A stretch of DNA of 64,000 bases from Poronia punctata (GCA_022579005.1 MU401566.1:58078-122077); one strand, 5' to 3'; shown: positions 11,291-23,825, counted from the stretch's first letter. Made by a program: numbers and translations. The notes: generated from the sequence alone by a model not told the origin.

Positions 11291-11869
11291 ACCGAATTGC
11301 GTATCAGGTGACTAATGAAACCTGCGGATTGCTGAGGGTGTAGACAATTTGGAGTCAGGTATGATTGTTGCAGGTAATTAACAAAACATGGTATAATGGT
11401 CTGAAAGCGTGATGTTGCGATTGTGGGTGATGAAGAGGTAGGAACAAGTTTGAGATTAGAAGAGGGTTTGAAATGTAGTATTGCCTACCTACTTATACTT
11501 ACCTGCGTACCTACTTGAAGTTATATGTAAACAATCGGTCCTTCCTTGCCCCAGGTGAAATAAACCACGTCATAAACCTTCCTATGTTCTAGGCATGCCT
11601 ACCTTTATAACGACGCTGAACCGGTTATTACTTATTTAAGGCAGGTATATCAAATCCTGTACCTACTTCTTATAACAGAACTATGATGTAGTCAGGTCAT
11701 TGGGTAGGAGCGAATACAGGCCTCAGGACACGGAAAGGCAACCGCTCCGCAGTAAGATGGGTCTCTGTCTTGATATTCCATCTTCAGAAGGAAGCTTCGC
11801 CTTATCTCATAGGAAACAGGGAAGCTGTTTGCTTTAGAGGTACCTTTCTTTCCTACCATCTGTTGGAAG
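11291..11869. other. Intergenic region between cysteine-rich pseudogene and Zn2Cys6 gene
   Basis: About 580 bp with no gene. ACCTAC/TACCTA words are dense at 11480-11520. It would hold the promoter of the decayed gene and the 3' UTR of the transcription-factor gene. Confidence 0.4.
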
Positions 11870-14588
11870 TCACAGGTGCGAGGTATTCATCTCGGTACCC
11901 CTAGCAGATTCCACCCAGTCATGCCAGTTCATATCGCTACCGTCCAAGTCGAGATTCATGTCCATATCCATCAATTCATCCCCGCCAGGAAACATGTTCG
12001 CATCTGTATTCGGCGCCCAGAACCAACTATTCTCATGCGTGTTAGACCAGTCCGTATTGGGTTGAGGGGGTTGGCTGTAGTTGTGTGATATAGTCCCGGA
12101 CTGTGACTGGCTCGGGGATGTGGAGGCGGTGTATCTTGTAGTAGGTATTTGGTTTGCACTGGAACCCGGGAGGTAAAAGGGGTGAGAGGGGTCGGTAATT
12201 TGCGCAGTAGTGGGCGGAGTATGCTGTTGTGGTACGAATGATTGTGCTGGGCCTTCGGTATCATTCCTTAAACCCACGAGCGCGCGCCAGATATCGCGAA
12301 ACTTGTCTGCAACAGCGAGAGAACTAACAGTACCGTCCGTCTCGGGCACGGGAAGCCTTCTATCATCAATTTCTAATTGCTGGGCAGCTGATACGTCGCC
12401 GCACAGTCTCTCAAGTTCTGCGTGGCGGTGATTGCGCGCCTTGAGCATGAGTCGGCGTAGGGGTACCCATGTTCGCAGGTCTTTGTCTTTATCAGGGGCG
12501 TCAGGGTTGGAAGACTTGGGTTGAGCGGGGATCAACCAAGGCCCATGCAACGCGATCCAAGCTCGCTCTACCATGGCCGACCATGGACGCCGGCAGATAT
12601 CAAGAAGAAGATACACGATGGCGTGCCAGTGACTGTATGTCTGGAAGATCCAGCGCCATTGTCTTGCGGCTTTTTCGGCATTGAGAGCATGGTTAAACTC
12701 GGCTACTTCGATTGCTGCTGCTAAGAGTTTATTTCGGAATCCCTTCTCATCGGACGCTTGATCACCTAGGGAAGGAGAAGATGGGGAGGGGGAGGGGGTG
12801 GAGAACAGGGTGGGTAAATGGCTAAGGAGTGTGAGTTTTGCGCACATGAGGCGCGTGATGACGATTACGGTCCAGTATATTATATTCTCAAGGTTCGGCT
12901 TGAAGCGCAACAGGCGGTGTTCAAGGGTGGCGTATATCGTCGCTATCAGCCGGTTTTGTTCTTCGATCCCCACGCCGGGCAACATCATCTGTCGGGAGAT
13001 ATTGCTAACTTCCATTGCAAATATTGCCGGTGTGGTGTCCGTGATTCCCTCTCTCTCTTTCGGCGTTTCTTTGGTATCGACGCTGATATCGTCGTCATTA
13101 ATGTTTAAAGGTAGTTTGGTGTCGAAACTGCTGTACGGTATTGTGAAATCCGTGCCTTGGTCTTCTGATGCGCGGACGTCGAGGCCACATATGCTGTACC
13201 AGACTCTTCTGCGCATCTCGACCTCGAAGGGTGTCAGGTGTTTGAAGTATGTGCCGTCGCGTTGTAAGCCGAGGGCTTGAGCCATGCGGATCAATAGACC
13301 GGTCATCATCCAGACAAATCTAGGACTATCGTGTCGGCGGACGAGGGAGAGGAATATGGCAAATGCTTGTATTAGTACTAGATCGGGCACGTTGAGGAAA
13401 TCCGCTCTGGCAAGAGCTTGTTCCAGTCCGAGGCGGTACTTGAGATTCAGTTCGCCTTTGGTAGAGCCAAAGTTACTCAAGACCTTCACAGCACGTCAGT
13501 AGTTCGACTTCTCTCAGTTGGAATCCTTTGACCAGTCCAAATACCGAACCAAGGCTCGAAAAGGGGACTTACATCATCATCCTCCATCGACGTAATCGCC
13601 GCATAGTAAATCGAAAACATCAAGGCCTCATACGCCGGCGTGAACTGAGCCGTACCCCCGTTCCTTGGACGTCGCGCAATCTTCCTTATGGTCGGCATAT
13701 GCACGACTTGCAAGATGTAATTCACATTCTCAGAGAAAACATCCAGCAGGAACGGGACCTGTGAAGGCAATGGATGCAACTCGCGAAGGTCCGGTCCGGG
13801 AAAACTGAGGTTGTGGCGGAAGAGAAATGCATGACGTTCCGCAGGTGTGCGCTCTAGTTCGAGTGTTGATGGCGTTGTACCATCATCATCTTCTTCTCCC
13901 GAGGAGTCGACCTCTGTCTCTGCGATTTCTGCTTTGATGTCATCCAGCTAAGAAGATATGTAGTTAGTTAGAAAAGTAGGTAGGCAGTTGTTAAGGTTTT
14001 TTTTTTTTTAAATCAGAAGGTGAGTAAGGTTACCTCATCATTAACCCGTGACCAAAACCCCGTGCTAACATAACGACTACGATTCGCATTCGCATTCGCA
14101 TCTTTAAGAACAAGTCTTCCAAATTGTGACTGAATCCCATTCCCATTCCCATTCCCACCCCCTCCTCCCCCTCCTCCACCTCCTCCTTCTACTGCAGCGA
14201 CATCACTACCTGGCGAATCCGAATTCCGCGCCTGCGACTGCGCCTGTTCAAGCTGTCCACTAAGACTCTTGACAAGATCTTCCAAGCTCCGCAAACGTTC
14301 CATGACTTCTTTAGAGCCCGGACCCGGACCCGGACCGGAGCCTTCTTTCTCTTCCGTAGCAACAGCAGCAGCCATCCGTCTAGCCCATCTCGGCGGACGA
14401 TCCCCCACCGAAGGAAATACGCAAGGGATATTTGCCCGTCGACAATTGGAACAGGGCGATTGCTTGTCGCATCGGACTTTTCGCGTCCGACATACCGCGC
14501 AGCTGCGGAGTTTCGGGTTCGGGTTCGGGTTCGGACGCGGGGCGTCTGAGTCTCCACCTCTTACACTCGCGCTGGATTCGGTCTCCAT
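11870..14588 (-). CDS. Zn2Cys6 binuclear-cluster transcription factor
   Basis: Three exons, 14588-14034, 13947-13573 and 13483-11870, split by an 86-bp intron (GTAACC...TAG, CTAAC branch site) and an 89-bp intron (GTAAGT...AAG); product 847 aa. The N-terminal DNA-binding domain has C30, C33, C40, C46, C49 and C56 in a CX2CX6CX5CX2CX6C array (CAVCRTRKVRCDKQSPCSNC), followed by a coiled-coil-like linker (about 92-118, MERLRSLEDLVKSLSGQLEQ) and a Gly/Asn low-complexity tract. Exons 2-3 carry the fungal-specific transcription-factor middle domain, with YEALMFSIYYAAITSM, EQALARADFLNVPDLVLIQA and EMRRRVWYSICGLDVRASED. The C-terminus is Ser/Pro/Gln-rich and then acidic (DELMDMDMNLDLDGSDMNW), a likely activation region. 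It acts in the nucleus. Target unknown; it sits directly downstream of, and in tandem with, the GH2 gene, so regulation of that gene is possible but unproven. Confidence 0.92.
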
Positions 14589-15182
14589 TTTGAAATAGGT
14601 AGAAAAGAAGCGCGACCGATGGATGTGTCAAAGTTAAACTTATGCGATTTTTATCTCCACGGTTACGCGACCATTTGTGCTCGGACAGCTTCCTTTACAG
14701 CTGTATCTTACTCATATGATAGATAAATGAATCTTGGCCGGTCTTGTGAATATTTCAGTATACTGTATACCTATCTCAGCCTGGACTAGGTTGTGCATTA
14801 GTAATACAACTGGTACTATATGTGCTTATGTAATACATGCACTAGAGTAGCGCGTCGCGTCTCATCTTTCCTGCTATCGATGGACTCTTGCAACATTGTC
14901 TCTATTTTCAAAGGTCTATTCACGGGAGTTGTTTATATGAAACTATTCTTCAATGCTGACAGTGGGAAAAATTGATCAAGAACCGAAAGACAGAATAGCC
15001 CGATTCTACATCTATCTTGATACCAATTTAAACGCTCAAGCTTAATTCAACAGGTTCACGCTTATCACCGATTACAATGTTTTCCGGGCTCAAAGCTTGG
15101 ATAAGTATTGATTTTACTCTGCAAAATATCCACAAGACTCATACGTTACAGCAAATCCCAACCATGGCCAAGAGATCGACCT
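14589..15182. other. Intergenic region: promoter of the Zn2Cys6 gene
   Basis: 594 bp between the 3' end of the GH2 gene and the start of the Zn2Cys6 gene, both transcribed leftwards. No small gene is visible. No unambiguous TATA box was found. Confidence 0.4.
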
Positions 15183-17896
15183 CTAGCTAGCACTTATCGT
15201 AACCTCGCCTCCCTCCAACCCGTCAGCCTCAACTGTGACAGTGATATCACCAGTCTCGCCAGCAGTCGTTCCGATGATGGCAAGCGCAAGGCCGCTGAAA
15301 GCCTTGCGGCTCGGAGACTGGAAGACAGTGAAGTCGGTTGGGTTGCCGTTATCGGTCGACAGGATCTTGCCGGGACCCGAGACCGAGAAAGTGATTTCGT
15401 TGTCAGCCCGGGGCACAATCTCGCCGTCAGCGTCGACGACAGCTACAGTGATGAAAGACAGATCGTATCCGTCTGCCGTGATCTTGGTGCGATCGGCAGT
15501 AACCTAAAAAGAACATCATGTTAGCCATTACTATTCGCCGCGGCTCAATGAGTGAACGTCTCGCGGAGTCTTACGTTTAGAGCCGCCGCATCTCCGACGG
15601 TCTTCTTGTAATCAGTAGCCCATTCCTCTCCATCCTTATAAGCTACCGCACGCAGATCGCCAGGCTGGTATGTGACGTCATCCCAACGGAAGCGGTAGGT
15701 GAAGTCCTCCCTCTGCTTGCGGCCAACCGACTCGCCATTTACGAAAAGTTCGACCTCGTCGCCCGAGGAGAAAACGTGAACGGGAGTGGTCTCGCCCACG
15801 CGGTCAGGCCAAGTCCAGTGCGGTAGGATATGGGCCATGGCGAAATCGGGTCGCCAGCGGGCTTGGTACAGGTAGAATCGGTCCTTCTTGAACCCGGCCA
15901 TATCGACAATACCAAAGTACGAGCTGCGGGAAGAGTCGTAAGGTGTGGGCTCGCCGATGTAGTCAAAGCCGGTCCACACAAACTCTCCGGCCACGTAGGG
16001 GTACCGGTCCTGCATCTCAAATACCTTATCCGGGCTGGTGCCCCAGCCAGGCGAATAGAGTTCGTAGGCGCTGACATACGAGTTCTCCGCGTCACCGCCG
16101 GCATCGTCGATAATGGCGCAATTGTCTGGTGTCACGGGGAAGATGTACGTGCCGCGCGAGCTTAGCACAGACGACGACTCGCTGCTCCAAATCATCTTAC
16201 TGGGCTGATCGTTGTGGAAGTACGGAAAGGATGAGAAGTTGGACGTGCCGTATCCCTCACCCTGGTAGTTGAGACCCTCGAGGGCTAGTTCATTGGCGAT
16301 GCCGCTGTTGCTGGCGGCCGAGTTCATCGCTGCCGTGACAGGTCGCGTGTCGTCTTCCTCCCCGGCAATGTCACGCAGCTCTATCGCCGTAGCTGTGCCC
16401 TCATCGTCTCCTTGCTCCGGGATCTCGTTGCCGATGCCCCAGGCCACAACGGACGGGTGGTTGCGGTCACGTCGGATAAAGTTCCGCAGATCCGGCTCGC
16501 GCCAGTCACCAAAGATGAGGTGGAAGTCGTTGCTCGTCTTGGCTTTGTTCCACGCGTCAAAGAGCTCGTCGTACACGATGAAGCCAAGCCGGTCAGCGAG
16601 CTCGAGCCACTCGGGCGCCGGCGGGTTGTGAGAAGTTCGCAGTCCATTGACACCCATCTCCTGCAGGATCTGTTGTTGCCGCTCTGCAGCGCGGTAGTTG
16701 AACGCCGCGCCGAGGGAGCCGAGGTCATGATGGTTGCACGTTCCCTGTACGTACACGTGCTGGCCATTGATAAGTAGGCCCTGATCCGCATCGTACGTCA
16801 CCGACCGGATGCCGAACTGCGTCTCGTATGTGTCGATCGTGGAATCGCCCGAGCTTACCGTCGTAACGGCGATGTACAGGTTGGGCTTCTGTCCCGGAGG
16901 TGGGCCCCATAGCTGCGGCGAGTCTACTGTGGCAGAGCCTTCGACGGATTGGAACTCGCCTCCTGCAACCGTTACATCCTGGGACTCGAACGTGGCTACG
17001 GCGTCTGATCCGGGCTTTCCAGTCTCGGAATCAATTGCGTAGATGGATGTCTCGACCGAGACATCCTGTGATTCTTCGCCCTTATTCTCTACCTCAACCA
17101 CCAGGTTGACGGTTGCAGAATCCTCCGATACTTCGGGCGTCGTGATGTACGTGCCGTACTGGCGCACATGTACCGGGCTCACTTTGACGAGCCAGACGTT
17201 GCGGTAGATACCGGCGCCAGGGTACCAACGGGAAGAGTCGAGTGCGTTGTCGACTCGGACGGCCAGTATATTGTCTCCCTCTTGCGCGTATGGCGTCAGA
17301 TCGAGGCGGAACGAATTGTACCCGTAGGGCCAGCCACCAACTAGATTACCGTTTAGCCAGATCGCAGAATACGACTGGGCTCCGTCGATATCTAGGAATA
17401 GAGTCTTCTCCAGGTCTTCTGCCTCGAAACTTAATGTCTTTCGGTACCATCCCACTCCGTTCGAGGGCAGTCGGCCCATGCCGCCGCTAATACCGGGGGC
17501 ATTGAATGGTCCCTTGATGGCCCAGTCATGAGGTAGGTTGACGTCCTCCCATTCGCCGTCATCGAAATCAGCCTGGACGAATTCCACGTCTGATCCGGGG
17601 GCCGGGTCCGAGGGCCGCTGATGTTTGTCGCCATTGATAAAGTCATTGGCCGAGGGCAGAATCCAGTCCTTTAGTGTATCATAGGAGAGCGAGTCTGGGT
17701 TATCCTCGAAGCGTGAGAATTTCCAGCCGGGGTTGATATCGGTACGCTCGCGTGGGGAATCCGCCGCTGCCTTTCTTATATCCTTTTGGACACCTTGAAC
17801 GGCGCGGGCTTTTGCCGTCTGTGGGAGGAGGGCCAGTAACAGGCCCAAGGCGATGAACGCCCAGACGCGATACCGTGAATGGAACAAGCTCGCCAT
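15183..17896 (-). CDS. Secreted glycoside hydrolase family 2, beta-galactosidase-like
   Basis: Two exons, 17896-15575 and 15503-15183, joined across a 71-bp intron (GTAAGA...TTTTTAG); product 880 aa. Residues about 8-30 form a hydrophobic signal sequence (VWAFIALGLLLALLPQTAKA), so the enzyme should be secreted. The GH2 order is a sugar-binding jelly-roll domain (about 50-240; NLPHDWAIKGPF, WLNGNLVGGWPYGY, SSRWYPGAGIYRNVWL), an immunoglobulin-like domain, and the TIM barrel (about 370-680) with GTCNHHDLGSLG, NGLRTSHNPPAPE, the acid/base Glu in AWGIGNEIPEQ (E491) and a likely nucleophile Glu in IWSSES (about E573), then FVWTGFDYIGEPTPY. The C-terminal part holds two beta-rich domains like those of bacterial GH2 beta-galactosidases with DUF4982/Big-like modules. 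Substrate may be beta-galactosides, but related GH2 enzymes cleave other sugars. Catalytic residues look intact. Confidence 0.93.
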
Positions 17897-17961
17897 CTTG
17901 ATGTGGTGAGACTATTCTCGTCTTTTGCCAAAGCGACAGCGCATGGGAGGCTGATCAGACC

Positions 17962-17973
17962 TTTTATATATAC
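17962..17973 (-). promoter_or_regulatory. TATA box of the GH2 gene
   Basis: On the minus strand GTATATATAAAAGG lies about 70 bp upstream of the GH2 ATG (17896), a good fungal TATA element at the usual distance. Function is inferred from sequence and position. Confidence 0.55.
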
Positions 17974-19431
17974 TCCATTTCCTAGACCCCTGCGGGTATG
18001 ATTCGTGCCCTCGCCTCGCCTTCCCCATAGGCGGGGAAAGCAGGATTTCAGAGTACTGCGATGCTTCCAGAGGCTCACAAAGAATTGAACAGGCAGGGTT
18101 CCCCTCTCCGTTATGCATCGTGACTATAGCTGTGGAATGAAGCGGGTTGAGGGTGCATGCAAGTCTGGGGAATCCCCGTTGTTGACATCACCTTTTTCGG
18201 CCCTTCACTTCTCGTTCTACTGCTCCTTTTAGTCATCACTCCGGCGGCATGTCTGGGCATTTTTCTGATGTGGTGTTGTGCTTTGATTGGGGTCTGGGGT
18301 CTGGGGTATGACGCCACCCCTGTACGGAAGGGATCTTCCGGCCTGCGACTGCCGAAGCCACACCAACAGCATTGAGCTTGATTGCCGCTGATAGGTTACA
18401 GTGGAAGGGGCAAGAGGCCATACCGAAAATGAGGGGAGCGCATACCAAGAGAAGCCGCAATAGAACTACATGGTGTGTTCGTACCTGCTTCTTTGACCGT
18501 TCCTCCCGCTTACTTACTTGGTAGGTGGGTTGAGTCCCGACCACATATTAATATCAGTGTGGTTTTTCCACCTATGGTCCACAAACGTTGGAGAAACTGC
18601 TTCTTCGATAGATTGCTTGCAGCACGCGATCTGCACCACCGACACTCGTAAATCGATGCTCAGTCGAAGGAGCATGCACAGGCTTGATAAACGCGTATGA
18701 GAGGTGCGCATAGGGCTATGGGCGTATATCATTTCCTCGCTGAGGACTGATGTAAGTCCCTTTTCGTCAACATAGTAGAAATGTATTGCGCCTTTAATTA
18801 AGGCTTTCCCAGTAAGAGGTGGGAATTCAAATGCGGGTTATTTGTAGACCCTGAGTTTGACCCTTCGTGTTTGCGCGTGGCAAAAGCGTCCACATTGAGT
18901 TCCTGGAAGAACTTTATGCCTATGGCGCTGACACGGCAGTTCGAGGGATGCATCATGAAGATTCATGATGTTGTCGCACATTCCAGGTATTCGACGAAGC
19001 CGACGCGAGAGATGAGCACTAGGTTAGGTATTTTTGGCTTTTTCCCCCCGGTGTCGACGCACTATTCAGCGTTCTGTTGCTGAAAGCGAAGGGAACTTCT
19101 TGAATATGCAAGGCCCACCACCGCCTTCTCATAAACTACTCGTGTTGACTAGAAGGGCATGTATTGGCTATAGAATGAATAAAGGCACAGTCCCCTGCCT
19201 TGAGATACTACCCTTGACTTGGCGGGTAGTTAGGTTCAAAGGGAGGTGGTCAAACCTCCACGTCGGTTCACCTGTCGTTCTACGCCTCGGACGACAATTT
19301 CTTAGAGTATATCTCTCATCTAACCTTAGGTGATTCCTCAGGTATTCTTCGCATCGAGCTATTCTCCATCGCCGACGACTGGCAATGCACCCTCCCCCAT
19401 AACCATCGCCTTCAATATGCGTCAACTCAAT
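17974..19431. other. Intergenic region upstream of the GH2 gene
   Basis: About 1.5 kb without a convincing gene. A 72-codon + frame (18157-18375) starts with a hydrophobic Leu/Val/Ile run but overlaps the expected GH2 promoter and has no family likeness. Long upstream regions are common for regulated secreted hydrolases. Confidence 0.4.
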
Positions 19432-20151
19432 TTATCCATCCTTAAAACTCTCCAACCTCCTCCTCTGCCTTCCATCCCTGTCAAAATTGCCCTCGTCTAA
19501 CCAACGTTCCATCGCCTTCTTCACACCCTCCCATTCCTCATCGACGATACTAAACCAAGCCGTATCCCTACTCCGCCCCTTGACAATCATATGCTGTCTA
19601 AAGGTTCCCTCATACTTGAACCCCAACCTCAATGCAGCTCTCCAACTCCGCCCATTTAGCGCATTACACTTCCATTCATAACGCCTGTATCCCAGATCCT
19701 CGAAGGCGTGTTTCGCCATAAGATACATGGCCTCTGTCGCCGCCGGTGTCTTCGCCAGCGCGGGCGAATACATAACACTGCCGACTTCAGCGGTTCTATG
19801 GTTTGTATCGAACCGGATGTAACTGGCGCAGCCAACCACGTTATCTGCCCCGTCGGCCGTCTTAGGCTGGGCCGTGGGGATGAACGCATATGTGATCATC
19901 TCCTGACTAGCGATCTGCGCTTCGTAGACAGCTCGAAAGGATGATAGCTCGTGGAATGGGCCACTAAGCATGTAATCCCACAGAGCAGCGTTTTCGTCGC
20001 CGGATACGTAAGAGTAGAAAGGTTCGATGTGCTCCGGAGTCATGCCTACCACTGTGACATATCGACCTGTCAGCTTCGTCTCGCGTGATGGGCGAAGCGC
20101 CGGGCCTCCTTGGACAATGGCACCAAGCGGGTTTCTCGTTGCAGATGCCAT
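19432..20151 (-). CDS. GNAT family N-acetyltransferase, RimJ/RimL type
   Basis: A single exon of 239 codons from the ATG at 20151 (an upstream in-frame ATG at 20202 would add 17 residues; MASATRNPLGAIVQGG fits the family better). The order of features is TGRYVTVVGMTPEHIEPFYS at the start of the domain, WDYMLSGPFHEL, NVVGCASYIRFDTNHRTAEV, GSVMYSPALAKTPAATEAMY covering the beta4 strand and acetyl-CoA-binding loop, the helix KHAFEDLGYRRYEWKCNALN, RSWRAALRLGFKYEGTFRQH, and MIVKGRSRDTAWFSIVDEEW. This is the GNAT_3 layout found in many fungal and bacterial proteins annotated as amino-group or ribosomal-protein acetyltransferases. It should transfer acetyl from acetyl-CoA to an amine, but the substrate cannot be read from sequence. 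No targeting signal is visible, so cytosolic action is likely. Confidence 0.88.
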   Translation of the reverse strand: MASATRNPLGAIVQGGPALRPSRETKLTGRYVTVVGMTPEHIEPFYSYVSGDENAALWDYMLSGPFHELSSFRAVYEAQIASQEMITYAFIPTAQPKTADGADNVVGCASYIRFDTNHRTAEVGSVMYSPALAKTPAATEAMYLMAKHAFEDLGYRRYEWKCNALNGRSWRAALRLGFKYEGTFRQHMIVKGRSRDTAWFSIVDEEWEGVKKAMERWLDEGNFDRDGRQRRRLESFKDG

Positions 20152-20202
20152 TGCAAGCTGTCTGTGTGATTCAAAGTTTGGGGAAATTACTTTGGGGACC
20201 AA

Positions 20203-22409
20203 TTTTTATAGATTTTGAATCTTGACGATCGATTTGAAAGGGGTGAGCCGAACGGGACCAAGATACGATGAAAGCGAGACGGCCCCGTTTCGGAGCTGCG
20301 CTAGACTTTAGTGAGTCACGGCGGTATGCTCAATAAGCGAATCCGTCAGCATCGTGTGAAGTCAATTCTATGCACGTATAATGCGGAATAGTAAATGATA
20401 CATTCCCATGATCTACCCAAGTCATCGACAGGCTTATCTAGTAAGTTAAATTTCGGGTTTCAGACAATCTTACCGCCTTTGAACATTGTACCAAGTCATT
20501 CAGTCCTTATCGAAATATTACCTCTACCAATATGTGTGCTGGGCATCCTTTTAGCCTCCGATTCGATTTTCGGATGGTCCGAACCCCCTGCCGAAGCGAC
20601 CACTCTCACGGCCCGGTCAGGTACCTTATTCCTCCTAAAGATAGGGTGCAACTAGAGTGGTGTAAAGCCTCAAGATGACATCAAGCGGGACGTAGGACTC
20701 ACGAAGGAAATTCGCCCATAGCAGCTTATGATAGAAGGGGCAATGCAGCTCCATTATCTAATACTACTGGCGCAAGAACCATGATGATTTAATTGAACGT
20801 GTAAGTGCAGGTGCGCGTAACTGGAATGACCACGTGCATGCTTTAAATCCATATATAAGGAAGGCATGCAGGCCATGATGGTTACCCCTTTCCCTAAGAA
20901 CTGCAGTGACTAAGGTAGTTTACGTAAAGAGGTAAAAAGCTCCTTCCTTTACTTGGAACAACTTAGAATATGGATGATAGCTATCGAGTCATATACCAAT
21001 ACTAAATTCCTCAACGCTCTTTAGTCTTGACAGGCAGGTACTTGCTATACGATGCGGCTGCCCCTGCCAAAACATCGCTTGATCTTGTCCTCTCTTTCCT
21101 AACAAAAGCCGAGACTAGGTACCCAAGAAAATCCAAGGGTTAGCGGTACGTAGGACTGTGAGTCTGTAAAAGGTTGTCTGACCTGCCGTCAACATTACCC
21201 AAACCCCGCCACTCCCCTAGCTTAAGTTTGTAGAGGCAGGAACAATGGTAAAATGAAGGTAGAACGCCTGAAACTCGGATACCTTATATGACACGTTGCT
21301 TCCTTATACTGCGCATCAGACAAAAGAGGGCGTAATACGGCTTCCAAGTGAATATATCAAGTCATGCAAGAGCCACCCTCTCTATTAACAAAGTAAAGGT
21401 TAGAAGTAGAGTAAACTTTGCACTCAACTGGAATCACATTACTTCTCTCTTTCATAAATATTATTTTCCACTTTCTATTAAACCCACCACTTCTGCTTTT
21501 GCATGGCCCAGAACAGCGCTCAGTGCACCATCACCTATACCCGCTGGTCATATGCACTCACTACTTGTTTACCTATTCATTTTTTTAAAAAAAAGAAGCG
21601 CTGGTTTACACTTGCCCTGACCTGGCCATAGCCTATGACAAGTTTACAAGAACTCTTCGACATTGCTCCAATACCGGTTACGTCCCCGGCCCCAATCCCC
21701 TTTGTGCCCCTACAGTAATAAACAAGTACCTCACCCAATGTCACAGCCGGCCCAGTCCTCCATCCACGGACAATGGACAACAGAAGGTGATAGGTTACTT
21801 CTCAAAGGCCATTATGAGGGTTGAACTTCGTTATGGTGTTCCTAGAATGTTACGTCAGTGATACTGGCGTGCCTGTTGGAATGACGTACTCGCTCTTGTC
21901 AGCCAAGACCGGAATCTTGGAAGGTGATCTTAGATCAGAGCCTTGCTAAAGGTTACACGTGGGCTACGGCTACTGATGCCGTAGCAGAGTCCGAGAAATC
22001 ATCACCCCCGATTGAAGATCTCCCCGGCGCAAGATGGGCATTTGGACGCATTTCACCCCTACTACATGTATGAAAGCTAAGCCACGACCAGTCCCGGAGG
22101 ACTCTCCGCCCCTATACTTCCTGTTTTGCGTCCAGGTAAGTGAACACAATCTCATGCTCCCACGCGGGCAGATTTTTGCTCTCTATCTTCTTCAAGATAT
22201 GCTATAGCGTTGCCTTAGCACACACAACTAAGCGTACCTTAGCATCACAGAGACGGAGCGCAACGCGCAAAAGTTGGAAACGGAATAAAATGCAACGAAT
22301 TTCATGCGGGGCGGGCGCCGCGAGTCTAGGCCAAGACAGTAGATGGCTTGCCCGTGACTAATGGGACAAACTACCCGTCACCGTGGAGGCGCTATTTCAG
22401 GTGGTGGTT
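20203..22409. other. Long intergenic region, no gene recognised
   Basis: About 2.2 kb with only scattered short frames. A TATATAAGG word at about 20852-20860 and one long frame fragment at 21348-21620 were examined and not supported by domain character. Composition is close to that of the neighbouring intergenic DNA, not RIP-like. Confidence 0.35.
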
Positions 22410-23035
22410 ATGGACTTTCTAGAAGCATTTCTCGCCAATCCATTATCCGATAGCCAACTCCGCCTTATCAACTGTTTCACCTATTGTATGGAGTAAGTCC
22501 CGGATGCCTATTACCCAAAATGCCTCGCCGGCCAATGGCAATGACGATCATGAGACTCCGATATGCTAACCTATGCCCACGACAGATGAAGTAGCTGCAG
22601 CCTGCAGGATATCGTCCAACTTCCATTTGATCACTTCTAAATACCTAGACCGTCACAGCGAAATTACTATGGGCGACGGCAAATTGATATTGACCAATGA
22701 CCTCCAGTTCATTCGTACGCACTTCCGGGACTGCCTTATCTACATAGCCTGTAAGGAGGTGGACGACTGTTATATTCAATATGCCGACCATGCTACCGGC
22801 TCCAATCCTCTAGTTGCCGCATGCTCTTCTTGCGTCTAGAACACGCAACTACGTCGCTGCAACCATTATCACTGCGTGGATCGTACCAGCGAGGATGACG
22901 ACACTACCTACAAACACAACAGCATCGAGAAAGAAACAGCGCGTAAAAGGAAAGCCAACAAGGCTGTCGATGTTTATAGCGGTGTAAGGTGTAAGACAGA
23001 ACGCTCATATATACCTTATATTCTAGATTTAGTAC
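22410..23035 (+). pseudogene. Doubtful small gene, interrupted by TAG
   Basis: A tentative model: exon 22410-22492 (starts MDFLEAFLANPLSDSQLRLI), an intron of GTAAGT with CTAAC at about 22566 and CTGCAG ending at 22607, then an exon from 22608 reading HSEITMGDGKLILTNDLQFI, THFRDCLIYIACKEVDD and ATGSNPLVAACSSCV. A TAG at 22837-22839 stops it, yet the same frame stays open for about 60 more codons (NTQLRRCNHYHCVDRTSEDD, then a Lys/Arg-rich stretch) to about 23035. CAG to TAG is the most typical RIP change. The family is not recognised. Alternatively it is a short intact protein of about 105 aa or not a gene. Confidence 0.3.
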
Positions 23036-23825
23036 TTAGTTAGTTATTTGTTCTAATATTTATACCATGATTATCCGATATGAATATGTGAATATTTGAT
23101 AATATACACCCTGCGTTATCATGATGGCTTAAGCGTTTATTCCGGAAGCAAGAAACACAATTATATCTTGTTTATTTCACTTATGTAACATGATCCCAAA
23201 TAACAAGTGGCATCTATAACTAAGGCAGGGCACTGACTCGACGTTTCCGTCTGAGCTATCCGATGGACAGATAATACTGGATAGCAACTCAACCGCTTGG
23301 TCTGAATGAAGATTTGGTGATGCACATACTCGTCGTTAGGCTTGATTGAGTACTCGTACGTGAAGACTGGAGGGAGGTACTTGAAGGGTTGGAGATGTGC
23401 AATTAATAATGCACTAAGCCCAGCCAGAAAAGCTTGTTTTCTATAGGCGGGCCCGGGCACGAGCCCGGGACAGACGCGGGGGTCTAGACTCTATAGTGTG
23501 GTTGTACACTTTGTATAGGAGGAGGAGTACCGGTACTTGTTAGCTAATAGTAAAGCTAAGAACCAAGTTGTATTTTGCACCATCATTATCATATACGTCG
23601 TAATGTCGTCATACGTATAGGTTGATTTTATTATTATTTTGGTACATTTAGAGATGGAAGCCTCCTCGTTTAAGACGGGAATATGTTTGATACTTTACAA
23701 TCGCCTTAATCTATGTCAGTTACTAACTAGAACTCCTACACCAAACCACATCCCAACCTCTATGTGGTTTTGAAGTAAAGCCAGCATCTAGAAAGACTCA
23801 ACAGACGGCTCGAGGGAAACCCAAG
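23036..23825. other. Intergenic region upstream of the glutamate decarboxylase gene
   Basis: About 790 bp. It contains a GC-rich patch at 23447-23496 with two CCCGGG-centred words (GCCCGGGCAC and GAGCCCGGGAC) inside otherwise AT-leaning DNA. A 99-codon minus-strand frame (23161-23460) has no family likeness. Confidence 0.4.

Noticed and set aside
18157..18375. 72-codon hydrophobic + frame upstream of the GH2 gene
   Set aside because: Overlaps the promoter region, no start context or family likeness; hydrophobicity comes from T-rich DNA.
11870..20151. Biosynthetic gene cluster containing the Zn2Cys6 factor, GH2 and GNAT genes
   Set aside because: No backbone enzyme (PKS, NRPS, terpene synthase), P450 or transporter is present; nearest genes are unrelated.
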